NCBI RefSeq assembly: GCF_902459685.1
Contig: NZ_CABPSF010000001.1
Span: 372,001 to 436,000 of the forward strand
Length of the DNA stretch: 64,000 nt
From: Pandoraea iniqua
GTDB taxonomy: Bacteria; Pseudomonadota; Gammaproteobacteria; Burkholderiales; Burkholderiaceae
Direction: 5' to 3'
Shown here: positions 1-7,897 of the stretch, one piece after another
How positions within the stretch are numbered: the first letter of the stretch is position 1
Layout of the letters: each line of letters begins with the position of its first letter
Notes under the pieces: model-generated
What the model was told of the DNA's origin: nothing
Databases searched by the model: none
The model's input: only the letters and a program-made list of their open reading frames with translations
Translations under genes and position numbers: made by a program

Positions 1-48
1 CATCGCCGGCTGAATCATGACTTTCCCTCGGACATAGACGAGACGTGA
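1..48 (+). CDS. possible 3' end of an upstream gene (partial)
   Basis: Frame 1 is open from the window edge to a TGA at 46-48, with residues ending DFPSDIDET. The next gene starts at or just after this stop, as in a translationally coupled operon. With only 15 codons the reading frame cannot be proved; frame 2 stops at 11-13 and could equally be the true end. The product is not identifiable. If real, it would be the preceding gene of the pilus operon. Confidence 0.3.
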   Translation, partial: HRRLNHDFPSDIDET

Positions 49-54
49 GTGAGC

Positions 55-573
55 ATGGCCAATCAAAGAGTTGATGTCGGAATCCTGCTGGTGGCCCTGA
101 TTGCCGTGGTGCCGGTGGCAAGCGGGCAGGAGCAAGCATCGTTGGCGCGTAACGGGACCGTGTTTCTTGCGAGTCACCTGCCGCTGGTGAGCGCGGCCAA
201 CGGCACGTTGGCGCCCCTCCCCGCGGTGCCGGATTCCGCCCCTGTCATTGCGCCGGCGGTAGATGGATTGCCGTTGCAAGCGGTGCCCAATGCTCCGGCC
301 GGGCGAGAGGCGCCGGTCACTGTCGAACTCGCCATGCAGCCGGAGGATGGTCGCGTGTCGTCAGCGATCAAGCGGTTTGTCGAAAAGCACGGCTGGCAAC
401 TCGCATGGGAAATCGAGCGTGACTTTCCGATCGAGTATCCGGCGACGTTCACGGGCGACTTCCTCGGCATCATCGAGCAGGTGGTGCTGTCGCTGCAAAA
501 CAGCGACGCACCGATTCGCGTGAAAGTCTACGAAGCCAATCGTGTGCTGCGTGTCGTGCACGCCACGCAATAA
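55..573 (+). CDS. TcpQ/PilL C-terminal-domain protein of type IVb pilus
   Basis: A 172-residue exported protein. The N-terminus has a hydrophobic signal-like stretch (about residues 8-25), followed by a Pro/Ala-rich linker. The C-terminal 75 residues match the toxin-coregulated-pilus protein Q C-terminal domain: a GWQLAWE motif, then FPIEYPATFTGDF, then a closing NRVLRV strand. In related systems this domain sits in periplasmic or outer-membrane proteins that act with the secretin. The pilN secretin gene follows 50 bp downstream. A GTG at 49 in the same frame is an alternative start; neither has a strong ribosome site. The family call is by pattern recognition and the precise role (PilL-like pilotin or TcpQ-like stabiliser) is inference. 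Confidence 0.7.
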   Translation: MANQRVDVGILLVALIAVVPVASGQEQASLARNGTVFLASHLPLVSAANGTLAPLPAVPDSAPVIAPAVDGLPLQAVPNAPAGREAPVTVELAMQPEDGRVSSAIKRFVEKHGWQLAWEIERDFPIEYPATFTGDFLGIIEQVVLSLQNSDAPIRVKVYEANRVLRVVHATQ

Positions 574-623
574 CGTTCGTCGTGCGTTACACGGCAGTTC
601 ACCATTAAAAAGACCCGCAACCC

Positions 624-2384
624 ATGAGAAAGCGACTCGGCGTATTGTGCGCCACCACGTTACTGGCGGCGTGCGGTACGCCGGGAATGCTCGGCAAGAC
701 CGACGAGAACGTCACGCAGGCACAGCAAGCCGTGCGTACGGCAATCGACGCAAAATCCGCCATACCGATTCGCACCATCGAGCATGTCGACGGCGCGTGG
801 CTCGCCAGACATTCCGTCGCGATCGAAGCCACCGAATCCCTTCCGGACTTCTTCAAACGTAACGTCCGCTTTTCCACCGGAGCACCACTCGCCATGTCAG
901 TCGTGCTCGGGCAGATCGCACGCGGCAATGGGCTGACGATTCGCGTCGCGGCGGATGTGTCGTGCGACGACGGTGGCGGTTCGGGACGCGGCGGCAGCCG
1001 GGGTGGCGGTGGATCGTCAAAACTCTTCCAGATGAACTGCACCGACAGCGGCGAGCCCGCCGTGCCGCTGCACTACAACGGCACGTTGTCCGGCCTGCTC
1101 GATACCGTTGCGTATCGCTCGGGTACGCACTGGTCGTATCGCAATGGTGTCGTGCAGTTCACTCGTTACGTCACGCGCAGCTTCCAGATCAAGATGATGC
1201 CGGGGAGTTCGACGTTCAGCGCATCGGTGGGCAAAAAGTCGGAAATGAAGGCGGATCGCGGCGCGTCGGGCGGCAGCGGCGGCGGTGGTGGGGCGGCAGG
1301 CGGCGTCAAACTCGACTTCAATGCCGACGCCAAGGTGACGACGGAATCCAAACTCGATTACTGGGCCGATCTCGTCAAGACCGTCTCCGACATGCTCTCC
1401 GATGGCGGACGCGTTACGCCGTCGGTGGTCACGAGCTCGCTCGTCGTCACCGACACCGCCGAAGTGATGGAACGTGTGAAGCGATACATCGATGCCGAGA
1501 ATGCCGTGCTGGGCCGTCAGGTCAAGCTGCGCGTGCAGGTGTACTCCGTCACGCTCGAAGAAAACTCCGCGGCCGGCATCGACTGGAATCTGGTCTATCA
1601 ATCGGCGGGTGGTTTGGTCGCGGGCCTCGGCGGGCCGGCGCTCGGCGGTGCGCTCATGGCGCGCAAAGGCGGCCTGAGCGTGAGCAAAATTCCTCGCGGC
1701 GTGCTGGCCGGTTCCACGGCGTTCATCAAAGCACTCAGTCAGCAGGGACGGGTCAGCGCCATCATCGACACGACCGTCGTCACGCTGAACAACCAGCCCG
1801 CGCCTGTGGCCGTGACGCAGAATCAAGGCTTCGTCGCGCAGACCAGCATGACGCCCGGCAACTACGGCGGTCAAGCCGTTGTCACCGCCGAGCAGTCCGT
1901 GCTGACCACGGGCTTCGTGATGAACTTGCTGCCCACCGTGATGGACAACCGCAGCGTGATGTTGCAGGTGCAGATCGATATGTCCGATCTGAAGAAGCTC
2001 GAGAAGATCAATCTGCGCACCGGCAAAGAGGCACCGAGCGGCAGCGATGCCGCAGCCAAGGGGGGAGGCGGGACGAGTGTCAGCGTCGACGGCAAGGACG
2101 TGAAGGTCGCCGTCGACGGTGACAAGGATGACGACAAATCCCGTCACGACGATGGCCTCGGTACCGGCACGTTCATGCAACTGCCCCTCACGGCGTCGAT
2201 CCAGACGATGCAGCGCGCGTCGCTGAAGTCGGGCGATACGCTGGTGCTCAGTGGCTTCCGGCGCAAGGACGACAGCACCGACCGCGATGGCATCTTTGCT
2301 TACGAGGGCGGTACGAAAGAAGCGCGCCAGCGGGTGAACGAGGTCGTCATCGTGATCTCGCCGGAACTGACCGAGGGCGTATGA
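624..2384 (+). CDS. pilN: PilN family type IVb pilus secretin, lipoprotein
   Basis: A 586-residue outer-membrane secretin, the channel through which the pilus leaves the cell. A lipobox (LLAAC, Cys17) predicts lipidation. The C-terminal third has the beta-rich secretin region, including the VALTLNNQPAPVAV-type segment (here VVTLNNQPAPVAV) and the closing NEVVIVISPELTEGV. Two glycine-rich linkers (about residues 116-133 and 212-227) are low-complexity insertions. The Asp/Lys-rich acidic stretch at about residues 490-512 is also unstructured. The gene stops 1 bp before pilO, so translation is coupled. Length agrees with PilN of R64-type thin pili and other type IVb systems. Confidence 0.88.
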   Translation: MRKRLGVLCATTLLAACGTPGMLGKTDENVTQAQQAVRTAIDAKSAIPIRTIEHVDGAWLARHSVAIEATESLPDFFKRNVRFSTGAPLAMSVVLGQIARGNGLTIRVAADVSCDDGGGSGRGGSRGGGGSSKLFQMNCTDSGEPAVPLHYNGTLSGLLDTVAYRSGTHWSYRNGVVQFTRYVTRSFQIKMMPGSSTFSASVGKKSEMKADRGASGGSGGGGGAAGGVKLDFNADAKVTTESKLDYWADLVKTVSDMLSDGGRVTPSVVTSSLVVTDTAEVMERVKRYIDAENAVLGRQVKLRVQVYSVTLEENSAAGIDWNLVYQSAGGLVAGLGGPALGGALMARKGGLSVSKIPRGVLAGSTAFIKALSQQGRVSAIIDTTVVTLNNQPAPVAVTQNQGFVAQTSMTPGNYGGQAVVTAEQSVLTTGFVMNLLPTVMDNRSVMLQVQIDMSDLKKLEKINLRTGKEAPSGSDAAAKGGGGTSVSVDGKDVKVAVDGDKDDDKSRHDDGLGTGTFMQLPLTASIQTMQRASLKSGDTLVLSGFRRKDDSTDRDGIFAYEGGTKEARQRVNEVVIVISPELTEGV

Positions 2385-2385
2385 G

Positions 2386-3681
2386 ATGACGCGCGCACTC
2401 TCTAATCATCTCGTCGTTGGCGCGCAGTGGGAGACGCTCATCGGCTTGCAGAAGGAGCCGACGGAGGTTCGTGGCCTCGCCCGCAGCCGCGATGCGTCGC
2501 ACTTCGCTCTCGCCGATGACGGCTCCGGCACCCGCACCGTCGGACTCATGTCGTTGCCCGTCGCGGCCAAAGGCGAGATGGCGCCCGATCGCTATGCGCT
2601 CGCCGCCGTGCTGGGGCAGATGGTCGACGGCGCGAATGTCGCGTTCGTCCATGCCGATCCGGACGACCCGTCGGCCGCCGTGTTCGTCACGCTGCGGGAC
2701 CGGCGCCCCGACGTCGATACCGTATTGCCGCTCGCGCATCTGAAGGCACGTCTGGCGGGATGGACGGCCGAAGTCGAAGGTGCGGTGAAGATTGCCGGCG
2801 CGGAACTTGACGATCTGCCGCCCCCGGACGTTCCGCTCTCGCTTGACGCCATCGCCGAACACGCGCGCCGCGAGCGGCCTGCCGAAGCGCGTCTGCAACT
2901 CGTGCGCAAACCGTTGCCGGCGCGGGAGCTGGCCATTTCCGCCGTGGCACTGCTGATGGCCGTGGGACTTGGTGGCGCGGGCTGGCTGGGCTGGTCGTGG
3001 TACGACGATCTGCAACAGCAGAAGCTGGCGGCGGCCAATCGGGTCGATCCGGTCGATGCTTACAAGCGTTCGCTCGCACGGGCCATCGCCGCCGAGCCGT
3101 TTGCCTTTGGCGCCGATTACGCGCAGCGCCTGCAATCGCTGGTGCAAGCGCTGCCGGCCAGCGCGGGCGGATGGCGTCCCGCGAGCATCGCGTGCAATGC
3201 CGTGCGTTGCAGCATCGACTGGCGGCGAAAAGAGGGCGGCACGTTCGATCTGCTGCTTTCGCAGCGGCCCGACGCAGTGATCGTCGATCTGGATCACGCG
3301 AAGGAGGTTGTGGCGATCGCCGGTGAGGGGCCAGACACCGATGCCACCGATGCCACCGATACCCGCGTCACCCCAATTCCCCGCAATCAGTTTCTCCGCA
3401 CGGCAGGCGCGCGCTTGCAGGCGTTGGGCGACTACGGCATGGATATCTCGCTCACGATGGCCGAGCCGCTGGTGAAACCCCCGCCTGCCGCCGCACCCGG
3501 GCAGGATGTGCCGCCGTCCATCGCCAAGGGCGAATGGCAGATGGCCGGTCATCTCGCATTTCTCGATTCGGTCGCCGGTCTGATGATGCGCGCGGGCAAC
3601 ATGTCCCTGCGCGAAGTGAAGATCGACATCGGCGACGGCAAGCCCGTCTTCACCGCTCAAGGCACCTACTATGTCCACTAG
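2386..3681 (+). CDS. pilO: type IVb pilus inner-membrane protein PilO
   Basis: 431 residues. The N-terminal half is cytoplasmic, a single membrane segment lies near residues 186-204 (AISAVALLMAVGLGGAGWLG), and the rest is periplasmic with a predicted coil after the membrane. This is the PilO2-type topology that links the cytoplasmic motor to the periplasmic assembly. It lies between the secretin gene and pilP, and its last 11 bp overlap the pilP start. A short run of Asp-Ala-Thr codons (about 3338-3362) is a small in-frame repeat. The assignment rests on position, topology and length, as sequence conservation in this family is low. Confidence 0.75.
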   Translation: MTRALSNHLVVGAQWETLIGLQKEPTEVRGLARSRDASHFALADDGSGTRTVGLMSLPVAAKGEMAPDRYALAAVLGQMVDGANVAFVHADPDDPSAAVFVTLRDRRPDVDTVLPLAHLKARLAGWTAEVEGAVKIAGAELDDLPPPDVPLSLDAIAEHARRERPAEARLQLVRKPLPARELAISAVALLMAVGLGGAGWLGWSWYDDLQQQKLAAANRVDPVDAYKRSLARAIAAEPFAFGADYAQRLQSLVQALPASAGGWRPASIACNAVRCSIDWRRKEGGTFDLLLSQRPDAVIVDLDHAKEVVAIAGEGPDTDATDATDTRVTPIPRNQFLRTAGARLQALGDYGMDISLTMAEPLVKPPPAAAPGQDVPPSIAKGEWQMAGHLAFLDSVAGLMMRAGNMSLREVKIDIGDGKPVFTAQGTYYVH

Positions 3682-4147
3682 ATCACGTCATCTCGTACGG
3701 TTTGCGGTGTCACTTGCCGCCGTGCTTGCCCCCGCGTTTGCCACCTTAGCCGCCGTGCCCGCGTTCGCCGAAGAGAATATCGATGCGTTTGCGCGCGCCC
3801 ACCTCAAGGCGTCGCAAGACGCACAGGAGGACAAAGCGGCGGGCAATGGGCAATCGCCGGACAACGCCGTGCCCGATGTGGCAGGCAAGCCCGCGCGGGT
3901 CGACATCCCCCCCGAGTTGCTGTTCATTCAGGGCGTCGAGAACACTACGGTTGCGTACCTTCGTGTCGACGGCCGCTTCGGTCACACGGTGAAGCGCGGC
4001 GATCGCGTCGGCGAGTGGCAGGTGGTCGGCATCGGTGACGATTTCGTCGACGTGAAACGGCATGGCCAACTCAAGCGTCTGCTGCTGCCCGATGCTTTGA
4101 CGGTCCAGCATGCTGCACAGGGGCGGCACGATGGCGACGATCGGTGA
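3671..4147 (+). CDS. pilP: type IV pilus biogenesis protein PilP
   Basis: 158 residues with an N-terminal signal peptide (hydrophobic core about residues 8-28, Ala-x-Ala-like cleavage near AVPAFA). The mature part ends in a small beta domain with the pattern GVENTTVAYLRVDGR...VKRGDRVGEWQVVGIGDDFVDV, typical of periplasmic PilP/GspC-like proteins that bridge the inner-membrane platform and the secretin. The start overlaps pilO by 11 bp and the end overlaps pilQ by 17 bp, which supports a single polycistronic message. Confidence 0.75.
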   Translation: MSTRSRHLVRFAVSLAAVLAPAFATLAAVPAFAEENIDAFARAHLKASQDAQEDKAAGNGQSPDNAVPDVAGKPARVDIPPELLFIQGVENTTVAYLRVDGRFGHTVKRGDRVGEWQVVGIGDDFVDVKRHGQLKRLLLPDALTVQHAAQGRHDGDDR

Positions 4148-5855
4148 ACGCCTGCGCGTCATGTGGGCGCGAGCGAACGGGCGCAGCGGCACACGTCCCG
4201 TCGCCCGCCCGGTCGCCGACCTGCGCTCGGAGGACATCCAGACGTTCGGCTGGCGGCAGGATCTCGGCCTGACACTGGCCGGCGCCGAGCAAGGTTCGCT
4301 CGTGCTGGTGGCGATGAAGCCGCGTCTGTTTCTGGTGCTGATCGAGCACACGACTTTCGTGCGCATGCAGGGCTCCGATCTGCTCGAACGTTTCGATCAG
4401 GCGGTACGCGCCACGCATCGTCTCGATCTCGAAGGCATCTATGTCGGCACCACCGAAGAAATTCTGCTCATGCAATCGCAGTTGCAGCAGCAGGGCGACG
4501 ACGATGGCCGCTCCGACGAGCAGCGCACCGGCGCCTATCGCAACTTCGATCTGCTCATCGAGAAGGCGGTCGAGGCCGGTACGTCAGACATTCACTTCGA
4601 GTTTCGCGACGCGCAGCATGTGAAGGTGCGCATGCGCATTCACGGCAAGCTACGGGTGACGAGCGACAGCGACCGGCTCTCGCGCGACTATCACGCGATG
4701 CTCGATGCGGTGTCCGCCGCGTACAACTCGCGGGCCGATCCGAGCAGCCGCAGTCATAACCACTTCGATGAAGATCAGCATCAAAGCTGTTCGATTCCGC
4801 TCTCCATTCGCCAGCGCAAGTATCAGCTGCGATTTCAGAGCGTGAAAGAGAATCGCGGCGTGGACGTGGTGCTGCGGTTGCTGCTCAACGAAGCGGTGGA
4901 AGGCGATGTGCTGTCGCTCTCGCAACTCGGTTATTCCGACGATCAGGTCGAAGTGCTCGAAGACGCGGTGCATCGCAGCCCGGGACTCACGATCATTGCG
5001 GGGGAAACCGGGTCGGGAAAGTCGACCACGCTGCGCACGCTGATGATGTACGAGCGCGACTCGGGCAAGAAATTCTTCTCCATCGAAGATCCGGTCGAGT
5101 ACATCCAGCCGCACATGACGCAGATTCCGATTCAGCGGCGGGCCGAGGACGGTGCAGGCGAGTCCGCATTCGGCGCAGCGGCCAAGGTGTTGTTGCGCGG
5201 CGATCCGGACAAGCTCATGCCCGGCGAAATTCGCGACTCGGAGACGGGCTCGTTTGCAAAATCGATGACCGAGACCGGCCATCAGGTGCTGTCCACCGTC
5301 CATGCGTCGAGCGCGTTCGGCATCATCCCGCGTCTCGTCAGCGATGAGATTGGCATGCCGCTCGCCGCCGTCACGTCACCCAACTTCTTGACGGCGATGG
5401 TGTACCAGAAACTGATCCCCGTGCTGTGCGAGCACTGCAAATTGCCGGCAGTGGGCAATCTCGACACGGCGGCGCTCGATGTCATTGCGGCGCTCGGTAT
5501 CGACGTCACCCATGTCTGTGTAGAAGGCGCAGGGTGCGAGCGGTGCAAGGGGCGCGGCACCGCAGGGCAAACGGTGGTTGCCGAAGTTTGCGAGTTGACC
5601 GACGAGATGCTCGATCTGCTGCGCGAGTCGCATTTCTGGGAAGCCGAGCGGCAATGGCGCGCGAGTCACAACGGCGATCTCACCAGCCCGGACATGACGG
5701 GGAAAACCGCCATCGAGCACGCGATCTACAAGATGTCGCAGGGCCGCATCGACCCGCGTGACATCGAAGCGTCTTTCTACAAATTGAAGAAGTATCACCT
5801 TCCCCAAGCCACTGCATCGAATGCGACGCCGCCGCGACGACTCGCGAGCGTGTGA
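4131..5855 (+). CDS. pilQ: PilQ, GspE-type pilus assembly ATPase
   Basis: 574 residues if started at ATG 4131, chosen because AGGGG lies 7 nt upstream; ATG 4110 adds seven residues. It powers pilus extension at the inner membrane. Walker A is GETGSGKST (about residue 290), the Asp box is SIEDPVEY, and Walker B is PGEIRDSETG (about 364). His-box residues follow in TGHQVLSTVHA. A Cys4 motif (CEHC near 432, CERC near 469) marks extension-type ATPases and argues against a PilT-like retraction motor. N-terminal sequence differs from housekeeping PilB and fits the R64 PilQ/BfpD group. Confidence 0.88.
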   Translation: MATIGERLRVMWARANGRSGTRPVARPVADLRSEDIQTFGWRQDLGLTLAGAEQGSLVLVAMKPRLFLVLIEHTTFVRMQGSDLLERFDQAVRATHRLDLEGIYVGTTEEILLMQSQLQQQGDDDGRSDEQRTGAYRNFDLLIEKAVEAGTSDIHFEFRDAQHVKVRMRIHGKLRVTSDSDRLSRDYHAMLDAVSAAYNSRADPSSRSHNHFDEDQHQSCSIPLSIRQRKYQLRFQSVKENRGVDVVLRLLLNEAVEGDVLSLSQLGYSDDQVEVLEDAVHRSPGLTIIAGETGSGKSTTLRTLMMYERDSGKKFFSIEDPVEYIQPHMTQIPIQRRAEDGAGESAFGAAAKVLLRGDPDKLMPGEIRDSETGSFAKSMTETGHQVLSTVHASSAFGIIPRLVSDEIGMPLAAVTSPNFLTAMVYQKLIPVLCEHCKLPAVGNLDTAALDVIAALGIDVTHVCVEGAGCERCKGRGTAGQTVVAEVCELTDEMLDLLRESHFWEAERQWRASHNGDLTSPDMTGKTAIEHAIYKMSQGRIDPRDIEASFYKLKKYHLPQATASNATPPRRLASV

Positions 5856-5912
5856 GCCGTCGCGCGCGCTTGCTTCCACTGCCATGATGTTTTGACGTTT
5901 CCCCTCCACGCC

Positions 5913-7004
5913 ATGCTCGACGCCGCCAATCGATTCCTCGCCAAACTCTCTCCCCCGCGTGACGCCTATCCGGGGCTGGCCAAAGCGAAGCGCCAGTTCC
6001 ACAAGACCCGCGCGAAGTTCTACGGCGACTTTGCCGACGCGATCGAAGACGGCGCAAATCCGTTCGACCTGTTCTCCCGCCGGTGTGCCCGCGCGAAGGA
6101 GCGCCGCAATGCGATGGCGCCGCTGTATGCCGTGTGGCGCGACAGGGCCAGCTCGAAGAACCTGCGCAAGTCGCTGGAGGGCACGATTCCCGAGGCCGAT
6201 CTCGTGGTCATTGCGGCGGGAGAAAAAGGTGACCTGCCCGGCACGCTGCGTTTTCTCGCACGCGTCGTCACGCTGCAACAGCAGACACGCAGCGCGATCA
6301 CCGGTGCGATCACGCTGCCGATCTTCATGTCGGTGCTGCTCGCGGCCATTCAACTCGGGGTGGCTTACGGGATGATGCCGATCATGACCGAGATCATGCC
6401 GCCGGAGAAGTTTCCGATGATCGGTGCGTGGTTGTACGTGATGTCGGGTTTCGTCGCCAATTGGTGGCCCTTTCTCTACGGCGTGCCGTTGGCGTTGCTG
6501 GTGCTGATGTCGTGGTCGCTCAGCCGCTGGACTGGGCCATTGCGGCGCCGCTTCGACAACTTCGGACCGTACGCCGTGTATCGCGACGTGCGCTCCGGTG
6601 AGTTTCTGGTGGCACTGGCGGCACTGACCAGTGCCAAGACGTCGGTCTTCGATGCGATTTCGTTGCTCCTCTCGGGGGCCTCACCGTGGATGCGCGCGCA
6701 TCTGCTGCGCATGCGCGCATCGCTCAGGAGCGACCGCAGCATGATCAAGGCGATGGATACGGGGCTGTTCAACGAGGAGGTGTTCGATCGTCTCGTCGAA
6801 TATTCCGGGCGGACCAACTTCGACGTCGGTATTCGCAAGATCGGTTTGATGACCATCGAAGAGACCGCCGAGCGTATCAAGGCACGGGCGGCGGCGGCGC
6901 GCTCCGTACTGATGGCGTTAGTGGGATTGACGATCGTGGTGACCGTGGCCGGTATGTTGCAGATCGGTCGTGCCGCCGGTGAGCACGCGCAATCGATGAT
7001 CTGA
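5913..7004 (+). CDS. pilR: PilR, GspF/TadC-type inner-membrane platform protein
   Basis: 363 residues with type II secretion F-domain architecture: a cytoplasmic helical N-terminal domain, two membrane segments near the middle (GAITLPIFMSVLLAAIQLG and VANWWPFLYGVPLALLVLM), a second helical domain, and a final membrane segment (MALVGLTIVVTVAGMLQIG). It is the platform that PilQ drives. ATG 5913 was chosen; an in-frame TTG at 5892 is possible and neither start has a good ribosome site. The gap to the peptidase gene is 2 bp. Confidence 0.83.
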   Translation: MLDAANRFLAKLSPPRDAYPGLAKAKRQFHKTRAKFYGDFADAIEDGANPFDLFSRRCARAKERRNAMAPLYAVWRDRASSKNLRKSLEGTIPEADLVVIAAGEKGDLPGTLRFLARVVTLQQQTRSAITGAITLPIFMSVLLAAIQLGVAYGMMPIMTEIMPPEKFPMIGAWLYVMSGFVANWWPFLYGVPLALLVLMSWSLSRWTGPLRRRFDNFGPYAVYRDVRSGEFLVALAALTSAKTSVFDAISLLLSGASPWMRAHLLRMRASLRSDRSMIKAMDTGLFNEEVFDRLVEYSGRTNFDVGIRKIGLMTIEETAERIKARAAAARSVLMALVGLTIVVTVAGMLQIGRAAGEHAQSMI

Positions 7005-7006
7005 CG

Positions 7007-7897
7007 ATGGCGAACGCTCTGGACCTGCTGGTGCATTCGATCAAGAGCCTGCCGCGCGAGAGTTTCGCCGCGATGTTGGGCATTCTCGGGCTGTTCGTCG
7101 GCAGCTTTCTCAACGTGGTGGTCTGGCGATTGCCACGCATGCTCGAAGTGCAGTGGGCGCGCGAAGCGGCCCATTGGGCCGGACACATGCCCCCGGTCAC
7201 GCCGATCTTCAATCTGGCGTGGCCGCCCTCGCGTTGTCCGCGTTGCGACAGCCGCATCCCCGCTTGGCACAACCTGCCCGTTGTGAGCTACCTCCTGTTG
7301 CGGGGGCGCTGTGCGCATTGCCATGTCGCCATCAGCTTGCGTTATCCGATTGTCGAATTGAGTGCTGGGGTCATGTTCGCGGCAATCGGCTGGACGTTCG
7401 CGCCGTTGATGCTGTACGCGACGATGTTCGCGTGGTGCGGTTTTGGCGCGGCGTTGCTCTCGCTTTCACTCATCGATGCGGAAACCCGTCTGTTGCCCGA
7501 CGTGATTACGTTGCCGCTATTGTGGATCGGCCTGCTGTTGAGCGTGGCGGGCGTCACGGTGCCGGTCGGTGACGCGGTGCTCGGTGCGGCGTTGGGCTAC
7601 GTCGCGATGTGGCTCATTGCCGGGGGGCACTTCCTGCTGACCGGCAACGAAGGACTGGGCGGCGGCGACGTGAAGCTGGTCGCCGCCTGCGGTGCGTGGC
7701 TCGGGTGGATCGGCGTGCCGCTCACGCTGGCGTTTGGTGCCGTGGCGGCGACGCTCGCGTTCGGCGTGCTCGGCATTCTGCGCGGCCGCACGATGTGCGG
7801 GCCGCTGCCGTTCGGGCCGTGGCTCGCCGCCGGAGCCGTAGCAAGTGCGCTCTGGGGCGAGCGGTTTCTAGGCCTGTGGTTGTACGCGGGCAGCTAA
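7007..7897 (+). CDS. prepilin peptidase, A24 family (PilD/PilU type)
   Basis: 296 residues, polytopic. It cleaves the leader of type IV prepilins and probably N-methylates the new end. Both catalytic aspartates of the A24 family are visible: SLIDAETRLLPD (about residue 157) and GLGGGDVKL (about 219). The N-terminal GSFLNVVVWRLPR motif and a cytoplasmic loop with two CxxC pairs (CPRC about 77, CAHC about 103) mark the bifunctional peptidase-methylase form, not the short TadV form. In this window it is the last gene of the operon. Its final 30 bp overlap the 3' end of the convergent GMC oxidoreductase gene. Confidence 0.88.
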   Translation: MANALDLLVHSIKSLPRESFAAMLGILGLFVGSFLNVVVWRLPRMLEVQWAREAAHWAGHMPPVTPIFNLAWPPSRCPRCDSRIPAWHNLPVVSYLLLRGRCAHCHVAISLRYPIVELSAGVMFAAIGWTFAPLMLYATMFAWCGFGAALLSLSLIDAETRLLPDVITLPLLWIGLLLSVAGVTVPVGDAVLGAALGYVAMWLIAGGHFLLTGNEGLGGGDVKLVAACGAWLGWIGVPLTLAFGAVAATLAFGVLGILRGRTMCGPLPFGPWLAAGAVASALWGERFLGLWLYAGS

